From Cytophagales bacterium (GTDB lineage Bacteria > Bacteroidota > Bacteroidia > Cytophagales > Cytophagaceae), in NCBI GenBank assembly GCA_025360235.1, contig JANYCO010000281.1:1-6770 (forward strand): DNA of 6,770 bases, read 5' to 3'. The translations under genes and the position numbers were made by a program. Shown here one piece after another: positions 1-6,132 of the stretch (the stretch's first letter is position 1; each line of letters begins with the position of its first letter). Under the pieces are notes generated by a model. That model saw only the letters and a program-made list of their open reading frames with translations, did not search any database and was not told the DNA's origin.

Positions 1-119
1 AACGGAGCTGTAGCCCAGGCAGAAGTAGAGCCGGTAATTGTAAATACAATACAAATGACCAACAATTGCCAGTTACTGGTAATTTGCCATTTGAGTTTTA
101 ATTTTTCAAAAAAATTCAT
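1..119 (-). CDS. Small membrane protein, N-terminal part (DUF6787-like), runs off left edge
   Basis: This minus-strand frame opens with ATG at 119-117 and stays open to the window edge, giving 39 residues with the rest outside. The N-terminus is short and basic (MNFFEKLKLKWQITSNW). A hydrophobic stretch follows at about residues 18-36 (LLVICIVFTITGSTSAW), which reads as a transmembrane helix. The pattern 'EKLK.(K/R)W...SN.QL...(I/V)F.ITGS.SA' matches, from memory, small uncharacterised Bacteroidota membrane proteins (I believe DUF6787). The function is unknown. The start lies 24 bases downstream of the prenyl synthase stop on the same strand, so co-transcription is likely. The leader is AT-only with no Shine-Dalgarno run, as at the other starts here. 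The open + strand frames over the same bases give no convincing protein. I am fairly sure it is a gene, less sure of the family name. Confidence 0.72.
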   Translation of the reverse strand, partial: MNFFEKLKLKWQITSNWQLLVICIVFTITGSTSAWATAP

Positions 120-143
120 ATTAATTTTAAATAATGATCAATG

Positions 144-1121
144 TTAATTTTCACGTTGTGCTAATTTGTTGGCGAAATCTTTTAGAACCGCTTTCTTGTG
201 AAGTGGCGCGTCTAGCTTATTTAATTTTTTAAAAGCCAAATCAAAATATTCATTTATTTTCAACTCCGTGAAAGTTTTAATTTCAAGTTTGTTATAAATT
301 TCCGTTACCTCTTTTACTTTGTCAAGTGGACCGATTGTTTTTGATCCCAAAAGTTCTTTTAATTTTTTTGCTTCAGCGCCTTTCGCTTTCTGTAAAGCCG
401 TGATCAATAAATATGTTTTTTTGTTGGCTATAATATCACCTCCTACAGTTTTGCCAAATTTGCTCATGTCGCCATATACATCAAGCAGGTCATCCATAAG
501 TTGGAAGCCAATGCCCATGCTAACACCAAACTCACGAAGCAGCGTTATGTTTTTTTCGCTTGTGCCCGCTACCAATCCTCCCAGTTCCAAAGAGAAACCA
601 AGAAGTACAGCAGTCTTCATACGGATCATCTCAATATATTCTTCGAGCGTAACTTTTTCTCTTTTCTCAAAGTCCATATCATATTGCTGGCCTTCGCAGA
701 TCTCCGTGGCGGTAGAATTAAATAGCTCTAACGTTCTCCTTAAAATTTTATCGTCTACTGTCATCATCAATTCAGTAGATTTGATCTGCATTACATCTCC
801 TGCAAGGATGGCAACATTCGCACTCCATTTTTCATGAACGGTAGCATTTCCTCTACGAAGAGGAGCATTATCCATAATATCGTCGTGCACCAGTGTATAG
901 TTGTGAAACACTTCAATAGCTGCTGCAGGTTTTGTTATATTCTCTGTTTTGTCTGAGAAAAGGTTGTGCGAAAGCAAGGCCAATAATGGCCGCATTCTTT
1001 TGCCGCCAATGGCCATAATATAATAAATTGGATCGTAGAGTTCTTTAGGCTCTTTGCCAAAATCTAGAGCGGCAATTTCTTTTTCAATTAATTTTAATGC
1101 TCTGTCAATCGTTAGTATCAT
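144..1121 (-). CDS. Polyprenyl diphosphate synthase (trans-isoprenyl, probably short-chain)
   Basis: This cytoplasmic enzyme condenses isopentenyl diphosphate with an allylic diphosphate to make linear all-trans isoprenoid diphosphates. The 325 residues match the usual family length. Visible motifs are GGKRMRP (39-45, diphosphate binding); the first Asp-rich motif DDIMD (80-84) followed by RRG (89-91); KT (169-170); the second Asp-rich motif in FQLMDDLLD (206-214); GKTVGGD (223-229); and KKT (234-236). The first Asp motif has no two-residue insertion, unlike E. coli IspA. Tyr75 lies five residues before it; a bulky aromatic there is known to limit chain length in this family, so I infer a C15-C20 product rather than a long quinone tail. 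The ATG is 8 bases after the RNase R stop, so translation is probably coupled. No other isoprenoid genes are in the window to show the end product. Confidence 0.93.
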   Translation of the reverse strand: MILTIDRALKLIEKEIAALDFGKEPKELYDPIYYIMAIGGKRMRPLLALLSHNLFSDKTENITKPAAAIEVFHNYTLVHDDIMDNAPLRRGNATVHEKWSANVAILAGDVMQIKSTELMMTVDDKILRRTLELFNSTATEICEGQQYDMDFEKREKVTLEEYIEMIRMKTAVLLGFSLELGGLVAGTSEKNITLLREFGVSMGIGFQLMDDLLDVYGDMSKFGKTVGGDIIANKKTYLLITALQKAKGAEAKKLKELLGSKTIGPLDKVKEVTEIYNKLEIKTFTELKINEYFDLAFKKLNKLDAPLHKKAVLKDFANKLAQREN

Positions 1122-1129
1122 AAATTGGT

Positions 1130-3295
1130 TTATTCGGAAATTTTCTTGTTAGTTATTAATTCAAGGTCTATCGTTCTTCTGGCAAGATCTGTTTTCTTAA
1201 CCTGGACTTGTACTGTGTCACCAAGGGTGTATATTTTTTTCTGTCTTTTTCCAACAATGCGGAAATTGTCAAGATCTACTTCATAGAAGTCATCACTTAG
1301 TTCGCTGAGACGTACCATGCCTTCGCATTTGGTTTCAACTATTTCTACAAACATACCTGTTTCAATCATTCCGGAAATAATTCCGTCAAACACTTTATCG
1401 GTCATGCTCGACATAAACTCCACTTGTTTGTATTTGATCGAAGCACGTTCAGCATCAGCGGCCATTTTTTCTCTTTCAGAAGAATGGTTGCATTTCTCTT
1501 CAAACAAATGTTTGTCTTCAGATTTTCCACCATCCAGATAATGCGAAAGTAGTCGGTGTACCATCATATCCGGGTAACGACGAATCGGAGAAGTAAAGTG
1601 GGTGTAATGTTGGAACGCCAATCCGAAGTGTGGGTCGGCTTCGGTGGTGTATTTAGCTTTGGCCATGCAACGGATCGCAAGACCTTGTAATACGTTTTGT
1701 TCCGGTTTTCCTTCTACGTCTTCGGTAAGTTTGTTCAACGCTCCAGCAATGGCCGTATCGTCAAGTACATTTAATTTATGCCCAAACCTTGCAGCAAAAG
1801 TAGCTAGTGATTTTAATTTATCAGGGTTAGGATTGTCGTGTGTACGATAGACCATCGTATTTTTGTCTTCACCTTTCTTCATGTTATAAACATGTTCCGC
1901 CACTTTTTTATTAGCCAGCAACATGAAGTCTTCCACGAGTTTATGAGCGTCTACTCTTATTTTAGGAAAGACACCAAGCGGTTTTCCATTTTCGTCAAGT
2001 TTGAATTTTATTTCAATGGTCTCGAAACTAATCGAGCCTTTTTTAAATCTGTCTTTACGAAGAATTTTTGCTAATCTGTCCAGTAAAAGAATTTCTTCTT
2101 TATGGTCGCCTACCTGAGTTTCGATTACTTCCTGAACTTCTTCATAAGAAAATCTTCGGATAGAGTGAATAATGGTCTTTCCAAACCATTGGTTCATGAG
2201 CTTTCCACTTTCGGTCATTTCGAAAACAGCAGAGAAGGTAAGTTTGTCTTCGTTAGGACGAAGGGAGCATAATCCATTGGAAAGTTTTTCAGGAAGCATT
2301 GGCACACATCTGTCTACAAGATAGACAGATGTAGCACGTAGGTACGCTTCTTTTTCAAGGAGCGTACCAAGTCTTATGTAGTGCGTTACATCGGCAATGT
2401 GTACACCTATTTCGTAATTGCCATTGTTAAGTTTTTGAACGGAAATGGCATCGTCAAAATCTTTGGCGTCTACAGGGTCAATAGTGAAGGTGGTGATGTT
2501 TCGGAAATCTCTTCTTTTGCTTATTTCTGCTTTGGTGATTTCTTCCTCTATTTGATTGGCAGCTTTGTCGATGCTTTCAGGGAAAGTAAACGGTAAGCCA
2601 TACTCCGCCATGATGGCGTGCATTTCGGTGTTGTTATCACCTGCATTGCCCAAGACTTCTTTAATTTTTCCTACAGGTTTTTGTCCATCGTCTGGCCATT
2701 CTGTAACTTCCGCTATTACTTTTTGTCTGTGTGTTGCATTGTTTAATGCATTGCCAGGGATAAAAATATCGAAGTGTATTTTTTTGTTGTCTGGAATTAC
2801 GAAGGCAAATTTTGGAGAGATTTCAATCGTACCTACAAATTCTGTTCTTTTTCGTTCTACTACTTCAATGATCTTTCCTTCTAAGTGTTTTTCTTTTTTG
2901 AATTTCCCTGAAGAGTCAAATACCTGAGCTTTTACGATATCGCCGTCAATGGCGCCGTTCATAAATCGGTTGTCGATCCAGATATCTCCTTCCGTAGATT
3001 CCTGTGGAATTACATAAGCGAAACGGGGACTTACATGGTCCACTCTTCCGGTTATAAAATTGGTTTCTCCGGATTGGTTCGTTTTGTAAAGTCCGTTTTT
3101 CAGGTGGGAAATCTTGCCTTGTTTTACCAGCAGGTTTAGTTCTTTTTCTAAACTGTCTTGAGTTTCTTTTCTTTTAAGCCCTAGTTTTTTTACCAGATCT
3201 TTCATCGAGAAAGCATTTTTTTTACTGTTGTTGAAAAAAGTAATAAGTTTTTCGCGTAAAAAGTCAGTGTCTTTTGTGTTGTTGTTATTTTTCAT
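1130..3295 (-). CDS. rnr: Ribonuclease R (RNB-family 3'-5' exoribonuclease)
   Basis: RNase R degrades RNA processively from the 3' end, including structured RNA, and acts in mRNA and rRNA turnover and quality control. Domains in order: an N-terminal winged-helix segment (about 13-75), two cold-shock OB domains (about 80-145 and 150-215), the RNB catalytic domain (about 260-590), and a C-terminal S1 domain (about 635-715). The metal-binding motif DPVDAKDFDDA is intact, with Asp273, Asp279, Asp281 and Asp282 in the spacing of E. coli RNase R. The second signature HFTSPIRRYPD is at 566-576, and Tyr325 lies in the SVYLVDR segment near the RNA 3' end site. At 721 residues it is shorter than the E. 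coli enzyme (about 813): it ends just after S1, without the long lysine-rich tail. The ATG is 3 bases after the ABC ATPase stop (TAA-TTC-ATG), which implies translational coupling. Confidence 0.97.
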   Translation of the reverse strand: MKNNNNTKDTDFLREKLITFFNNSKKNAFSMKDLVKKLGLKRKETQDSLEKELNLLVKQGKISHLKNGLYKTNQSGETNFITGRVDHVSPRFAYVIPQESTEGDIWIDNRFMNGAIDGDIVKAQVFDSSGKFKKEKHLEGKIIEVVERKRTEFVGTIEISPKFAFVIPDNKKIHFDIFIPGNALNNATHRQKVIAEVTEWPDDGQKPVGKIKEVLGNAGDNNTEMHAIMAEYGLPFTFPESIDKAANQIEEEITKAEISKRRDFRNITTFTIDPVDAKDFDDAISVQKLNNGNYEIGVHIADVTHYIRLGTLLEKEAYLRATSVYLVDRCVPMLPEKLSNGLCSLRPNEDKLTFSAVFEMTESGKLMNQWFGKTIIHSIRRFSYEEVQEVIETQVGDHKEEILLLDRLAKILRKDRFKKGSISFETIEIKFKLDENGKPLGVFPKIRVDAHKLVEDFMLLANKKVAEHVYNMKKGEDKNTMVYRTHDNPNPDKLKSLATFAARFGHKLNVLDDTAIAGALNKLTEDVEGKPEQNVLQGLAIRCMAKAKYTTEADPHFGLAFQHYTHFTSPIRRYPDMMVHRLLSHYLDGGKSEDKHLFEEKCNHSSEREKMAADAERASIKYKQVEFMSSMTDKVFDGIISGMIETGMFVEIVETKCEGMVRLSELSDDFYEVDLDNFRIVGKRQKKIYTLGDTVQVQVKKTDLARRTIDLELITNKKISE

Positions 3296-3298
3296 GAA

Positions 3299-5146
3299 TT
3301 ATTTTCTAAGAGTATTATTGTTCCTTATAAACTGTGCTCGTCGGATATCGTCGAGATTGCCTTTAGGAATAGCGCTGATCAAACGTTGAGTGTATTCGGA
3401 AGTGGGATTGTTGTAGATGTCTTCGGCATAGCCAAGCTCTTCTATCTTCCCTTTGTTCATGACAATGATCCTGTCTGACATGAATTTTACGACCGAAAGA
3501 TCGTGTGAAATAAAAATATAAGTGAAGTTAAATTCTTCTTTTAGTTTGTTTAATAAATTTAATACCTGTGCCTGAACGGATACATCGAGTGCCGAAACAG
3601 ATTCATCGCAAATGATAAACTTAGGATTTAAAGCCAGTGCTCTTGCTATACAGACCCTTTGTCTCTGGCCTCCTGAAAATTCATGAGGGTATCGTTCGAA
3701 ATGTCTTTTGGACAGGTTTACTTTTTCCAAAAGTTCTATGGTGTGTTTTTTTCTATGAAAATCAGATTCGTAAATATGATTTACCCTCATTGGTTCGATA
3801 ATAGCTTCACCTATTGTCATCCGCGGATTTAAAGAAGAATAAGGGTCCTGAAAAATGATCTGGATATCTTTTCTCAGTTTTCGTAAATCCTCTTTATGAA
3901 TATGGGTAATGTCTTTTCCTTCAAACGTAATACTGCCTGAAGTTGGCTCAACTAATCTCAAAATAGCTCGTCCAAGAGTTGTTTTGCCACAGCCTGATTC
4001 ACCCACAAGACCAATTGTTTCTCCAGGGTAAACGCTAAAGCTTACATCGTCTACCGCCTTTACAAAGTCTTTAGGTTTTCCAAAAATCCCTCTTTTAATT
4101 GGGAAATACATTTTCAGATTTTTTATTTCCAGTTGCGGAGGCTGTGTAGCAAGGAAAGCATTTCGCTCGTTTATTTCATCCTCGTCTGTAAAGTTGAATA
4201 GGATAGCCTCGCCTACAGAAGAATATTTTTGTTCTTGTACTACTCGCTCTGTAAATTTCCCTTCAATGTCTACATTCATGAAGTCTGTAGCTACGGGAAG
4301 TATTTTTAATTTTATATCCAGTCTCGGACGGCAGGCCAACAAGCTTTTTGTATAGGGGTGTTGCGGGTTAGAAAATATTTCGAAAACGGGGCCCTGTTCT
4401 ACAATTTTCCCATGATACATCACCGCAATTTTGTCTGCAATTTCTGCTACTACCCCAAGATCATGAGTGATAAACATAATGGACATGTCGTTTTCATCAC
4501 GTAAATGACGCATGAGGTCGAGGATCTTTGCTTGTACAGTTACATCAAGTGCTGTAGTGGGTTCGTCGGCAATAAGCAAAGAGGGGTTACAGCTCATTGC
4601 CATTGCTATCATTACCCTTTGTTTTTGTCCACCTGAAATTTCATGTGGGTAAGAATAGAAAATATCTTCAGGACGTGGGAGTTCTACTTTTTCAAATAAC
4701 TCCAACGTAAGTTTTTTGGCTTCTTCATAGTTTGCTTGCTTATGAATAAGAATAGTTTCCATTAACTGATTACCACAAGTATATACAGGATTAAGAGAGG
4801 TCATAGGCTCCTGAAATATCATGGCTATTTCATTGCCTCTTTCAAACTGCATTTCTTTTTCAGAAAGTTTTGCTAAATCAAGGATGCCTTTGCTCGGCGA
4901 ATTGAAAAAAATGTTCCCGCTCGCAATCTGTCCCGGAGGGTTAGGTATTAATTTCATAATAGACAAAGCGGTCACAGATTTACCCGAACCAGATTCGCCT
5001 ACTATTCCAATAGTCTCTCCCCGTTTAATTTTAAAACTAATGTCATCTACGGCAGTTACTTCAGAACCTTCGGTTTTAAAAACTGTTACAAGGTTTTTTA
5101 CCTCCAGTAGAAAATCATTGTCGCTATTTAAATTATTATCTTTCAA
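3299..5146 (-). CDS. Fused double-ATPase ABC transporter protein, peptide/opine/nickel type (DppD-DppF / YejF-like), TTG start
   Basis: Two complete ABC ATPase domains in one chain should form the whole nucleotide-binding unit of an importer in the oligopeptide/dipeptide/nickel family, at the cytoplasmic membrane face. Domain 1 (about 13-270) has Walker A GESGSGKS (50-57), Q112, signature SGGQKQR (171-177), Walker B LLIADEP (190-196), TALD and H228, then the family tail NPQHPYTKSLL (260-270). Domain 2 (about 338-592) has Walker A GESGCGKT (382-389), Q433, SGGQRQR (491-497), Walker B FIICDES (510-516, E515) and H548. Both sites look catalytically intact. The cysteine-rich segment often found after the OppD/DppD core is absent. 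The frame has no ATG before Met64, which is past Walker A; a TAG lies two codons upstream of TTG at 5146-5144, so TTG is the likely start. No permease or binding-protein gene is visible, so the substrate cannot be assigned. Confidence 0.94.
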   Translation of the reverse strand: MKDNNLNSDNDFLLEVKNLVTVFKTEGSEVTAVDDISFKIKRGETIGIVGESGSGKSVTALSIMKLIPNPPGQIASGNIFFNSPSKGILDLAKLSEKEMQFERGNEIAMIFQEPMTSLNPVYTCGNQLMETILIHKQANYEEAKKLTLELFEKVELPRPEDIFYSYPHEISGGQKQRVMIAMAMSCNPSLLIADEPTTALDVTVQAKILDLMRHLRDENDMSIMFITHDLGVVAEIADKIAVMYHGKIVEQGPVFEIFSNPQHPYTKSLLACRPRLDIKLKILPVATDFMNVDIEGKFTERVVQEQKYSSVGEAILFNFTDEDEINERNAFLATQPPQLEIKNLKMYFPIKRGIFGKPKDFVKAVDDVSFSVYPGETIGLVGESGCGKTTLGRAILRLVEPTSGSITFEGKDITHIHKEDLRKLRKDIQIIFQDPYSSLNPRMTIGEAIIEPMRVNHIYESDFHRKKHTIELLEKVNLSKRHFERYPHEFSGGQRQRVCIARALALNPKFIICDESVSALDVSVQAQVLNLLNKLKEEFNFTYIFISHDLSVVKFMSDRIIVMNKGKIEELGYAEDIYNNPTSEYTQRLISAIPKGNLDDIRRAQFIRNNNTLRK

Positions 5147-5165
5147 ACACTATCAGCTTAACTAC

Positions 5166-5173
5166 CAAAAATA
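5166..5173 (-). promoter_or_regulatory. Possible Bacteroidota -7 promoter element (TATTTTTG)
   Basis: Read on the minus strand, this is an exact match to the Bacteroidota -7 consensus TAnnTTTG, 19 bases before the TTG start of the ABC ATPase gene. It could begin transcription of the ABC-rnr-prenyl synthase group separately from the exonuclease. About 19 bases further upstream, where a -33 TTG/TTTG box is expected, I see only GGGTT, so it is a half match. The leader would be very short. In such T-rich DNA the 8-mer may be chance. Confidence 0.3.
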
Positions 5174-5179
5174 AGAAAA

Positions 5180-5202
5180 AAATTGAGGTTTTAACCCTTT
5201 GG
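5180..5202 (-). terminator. Weak possible terminator after the exonuclease gene
   Basis: On the minus strand a small stem GGGT/ACCT with a TAAA loop is followed by CAA and then seven T. The stem is only four pairs, one of them G-T, so any termination would be weak. It lies 41 or more bases past the exonuclease stop and overlaps the region of the candidate promoter for the ABC gene. The rest of the 5147-5242 spacer shows no open reading frame with a usable ATG on either strand. Confidence 0.18.
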
Positions 5203-5242
5203 GAGTATAATTTTACGGGCACAAGTTGCTGTTTTGGTGATA

Positions 5243-5965
5243 TTAAATTTTAACAATATTTTCAGCTTCGATAAGTGGCTTATTATGAAGCTTTAAATAT
5301 AATTGAGCGGTTGCTATCACGTCTTCCATACAATAGTTTGCGATCCTCTCGATCCCCTTTTCCAGATAATATACTTCATTTACCCTGCTTCCATCCAGAT
5401 CGTTTTTGCTTCCGGGAATGTCAAACAAGGCAGTGAGAAGATCAAGCGAAGTATAATTCTTTCGATCACCAAATTTCCACATATCCAGTGTGTCTAGATG
5501 GTCAACTTCCCAGGGTTTTTTCCCCGTGAGGTTAAGGTGTTTCGGAAGGTCTAAACCATTAATCAAAATTCTTCGGCAAAGGTAGGGGTAGTCAAACTCT
5601 TTTCCGTTGTGGGCGCAAAAGACAAGTCGTTTATTTTTGTATTTAGTCTCGATAAGTTGTATGAATCCACGTAGAATAGTTTCTTCGTTATGGCCGGAAA
5701 AACATTTTACTTTAAAACTAACCCTCTTATTTTCGTCTGTAAAGAAGAACCCAACACTTATAGCAATCACCTTTCCAAATTCTGCATAAATGCCGGCTTT
5801 TGAAAAGTAGATTTCAGAAGGATCTTTTTCCGGGTTTATCAGGGAAGCCTTATGGTTCCATGCCTTCTTCATACGCACGCCTAGATCGTTGTAGGATTGA
5901 AAGCAGGAAGCTGTTTCGATATCAATAAATAGAATATTTTTTAGGGGAACAAAAAAATTGGACAT
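5243..5965 (-). CDS. Stand-alone PolB-like 3'-5' exonuclease (DEDD superfamily)
   Basis: This 240-residue protein has the RNase H-fold exonuclease core of family-B DNA polymerase proofreading domains, without a polymerase. Exo I is FIDIET (13-18; Asp15 and Glu17 bind metal). Exo II is the PolB-type AHNGKEFDYPYL (118-129; Asn120 and Asp125). Exo III is YCMEDVIATAQLYL (211-224; Asp215, Tyr211). The four acidic residues are all present, so it should be active on DNA or RNA 3' ends. The match is to the 'predicted 3'-5' exonuclease, PolB-like' group (PF10108-type), whose cellular substrate is not established as far as I know. ATG at 5965-5963 puts Exo I close to the N-terminus, as expected. A 167-bp spacer before it and a 96-bp spacer after it suggest it may be its own transcription unit. 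There is no signal peptide, so it is cytoplasmic. Confidence 0.9.
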   Translation of the reverse strand: MSNFFVPLKNILFIDIETASCFQSYNDLGVRMKKAWNHKASLINPEKDPSEIYFSKAGIYAEFGKVIAISVGFFFTDENKRVSFKVKCFSGHNEETILRGFIQLIETKYKNKRLVFCAHNGKEFDYPYLCRRILINGLDLPKHLNLTGKKPWEVDHLDTLDMWKFGDRKNYTSLDLLTALFDIPGSKNDLDGSRVNEVYYLEKGIERIANYCMEDVIATAQLYLKLHNKPLIEAENIVKI

Positions 5966-5976
5966 AGAGAAAAATT

Positions 5977-6123
5977 TTAAATTATGAGGTATGAATTTTT
6001 AGTTAAAAGAAAAAAATTAAAAAAAGTCGTCACTAATTAAATGAATTCTTAACTCAACATTAAGAATTCATAATTTCTATAGTATGTAAAGTTAAGTAGA
6101 ACAATTCATAATTCATAACTTAA
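5977..6123. repeat. Short element with imperfect terminal inverted repeats (MITE/REP-like candidate)
   Basis: The spacer between the exonuclease and the 135-residue gene holds two end segments, 5977-5999 and the reverse complement of 6101-6123, that match at 19 of 23 positions by my hand alignment (shared core TTATGA..TATGAATT). Both outer ends are TTAA, which could be a target-site feature or just AT-richness. A perfect 12-bp inverted repeat is nested inside. It has no coding capacity. This could be a non-autonomous mobile element, a dispersed repeat or a fortuitous match in about 80% AT DNA; I cannot see other copies in the window. Confidence 0.35.
6041..6071 (-). terminator. Perfect 12-bp hairpin, possible terminator of the lipB unit
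   Basis: ATGAATTCTTAA (6041-6052) and TTAAGAATTCAT (6060-6071) are perfect inverted repeats with a 7-base loop; a two-base bulge would allow four more A/T pairs. Each arm holds an EcoRI-type GAATTC. On the minus strand it lies 62 bases past the stop of the 135-residue gene and is followed, 13 bases on, by two runs of seven T (6005-6026 region). That layout could end transcription coming from lipB, but the stem is poor in G/C and the T run is not adjacent. Because the stem is symmetric it could also act from the other strand or bind a dimeric protein. Confidence 0.4.
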
Positions 6124-6127
6124 CATT
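6041..6127. repeat. Imperfect 20-bp direct repeats with AATTCATAA units
   Basis: The segment 6041-6061 recurs, with one gap and two mismatches, at 6108-6127 (shared ending AACT(C/T)AACATT). The 9-mer AATTCATAA occurs at 6065-6073, 6103-6111 and 6110-6118, the last two overlapping. The copies lie between the exonuclease and the 135-residue gene and overlap the inverted repeats described separately. They may be remnants of a duplicated repeat unit. Confidence 0.4.
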
Positions 6128-6132
6128 CAGAT

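Noticed and set aside
8..35. tRNA D-arm-like string (GTAGCCCAGGCAGAAGTAGAGC)
   Set aside because: There is no T-arm sequence, acceptor pairing or anticodon stem at the right distances, and the stretch is coding on the minus strand.
64..84. Near-perfect palindrome AATTGCCAGT-T-ACTGGTAATT
   Set aside because: It lies inside the small membrane-protein gene (ITSNWQL codons), and the loop would be too tight for a stable hairpin without opening pairs; probably chance.
100..116. AT-only hairpin AATTTTT/AAAAATT
   Set aside because: It spans the first codons of the left-edge gene and contains no G/C pairs; it reflects A/T runs rather than a terminator.
1..147. Open + strand frames at the left edge (one to 101, one to 147) that could be the tail of a convergent gene
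   Set aside because: The minus-strand frame over the same bases gives a coherent membrane protein with a proper ATG, helix and operon spacing; the + frames read as arbitrary residues.
319..837. 172-residue + strand open frame inside the prenyl synthase gene
   Set aside because: It is antisense to a full-length enzyme with all motifs; its translation is serine/proline-rich shadow sequence with no domain.
2556..2927. 123-residue + strand open frame inside rnr
   Set aside because: Antisense shadow of the RNase R OB domains; no independent evidence.
4821..5174. 117-residue + strand open frame over the start of the ABC ATPase
   Set aside because: Antisense to Walker A and the N-terminal domain; no recognisable features.
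6085..6120. Tiny minus-strand ORFs beginning at ATG codons within the AATTCATAA repeats
   Set aside because: They are under 20 codons, arise from the repeat sequence itself and encode nothing recognisable.
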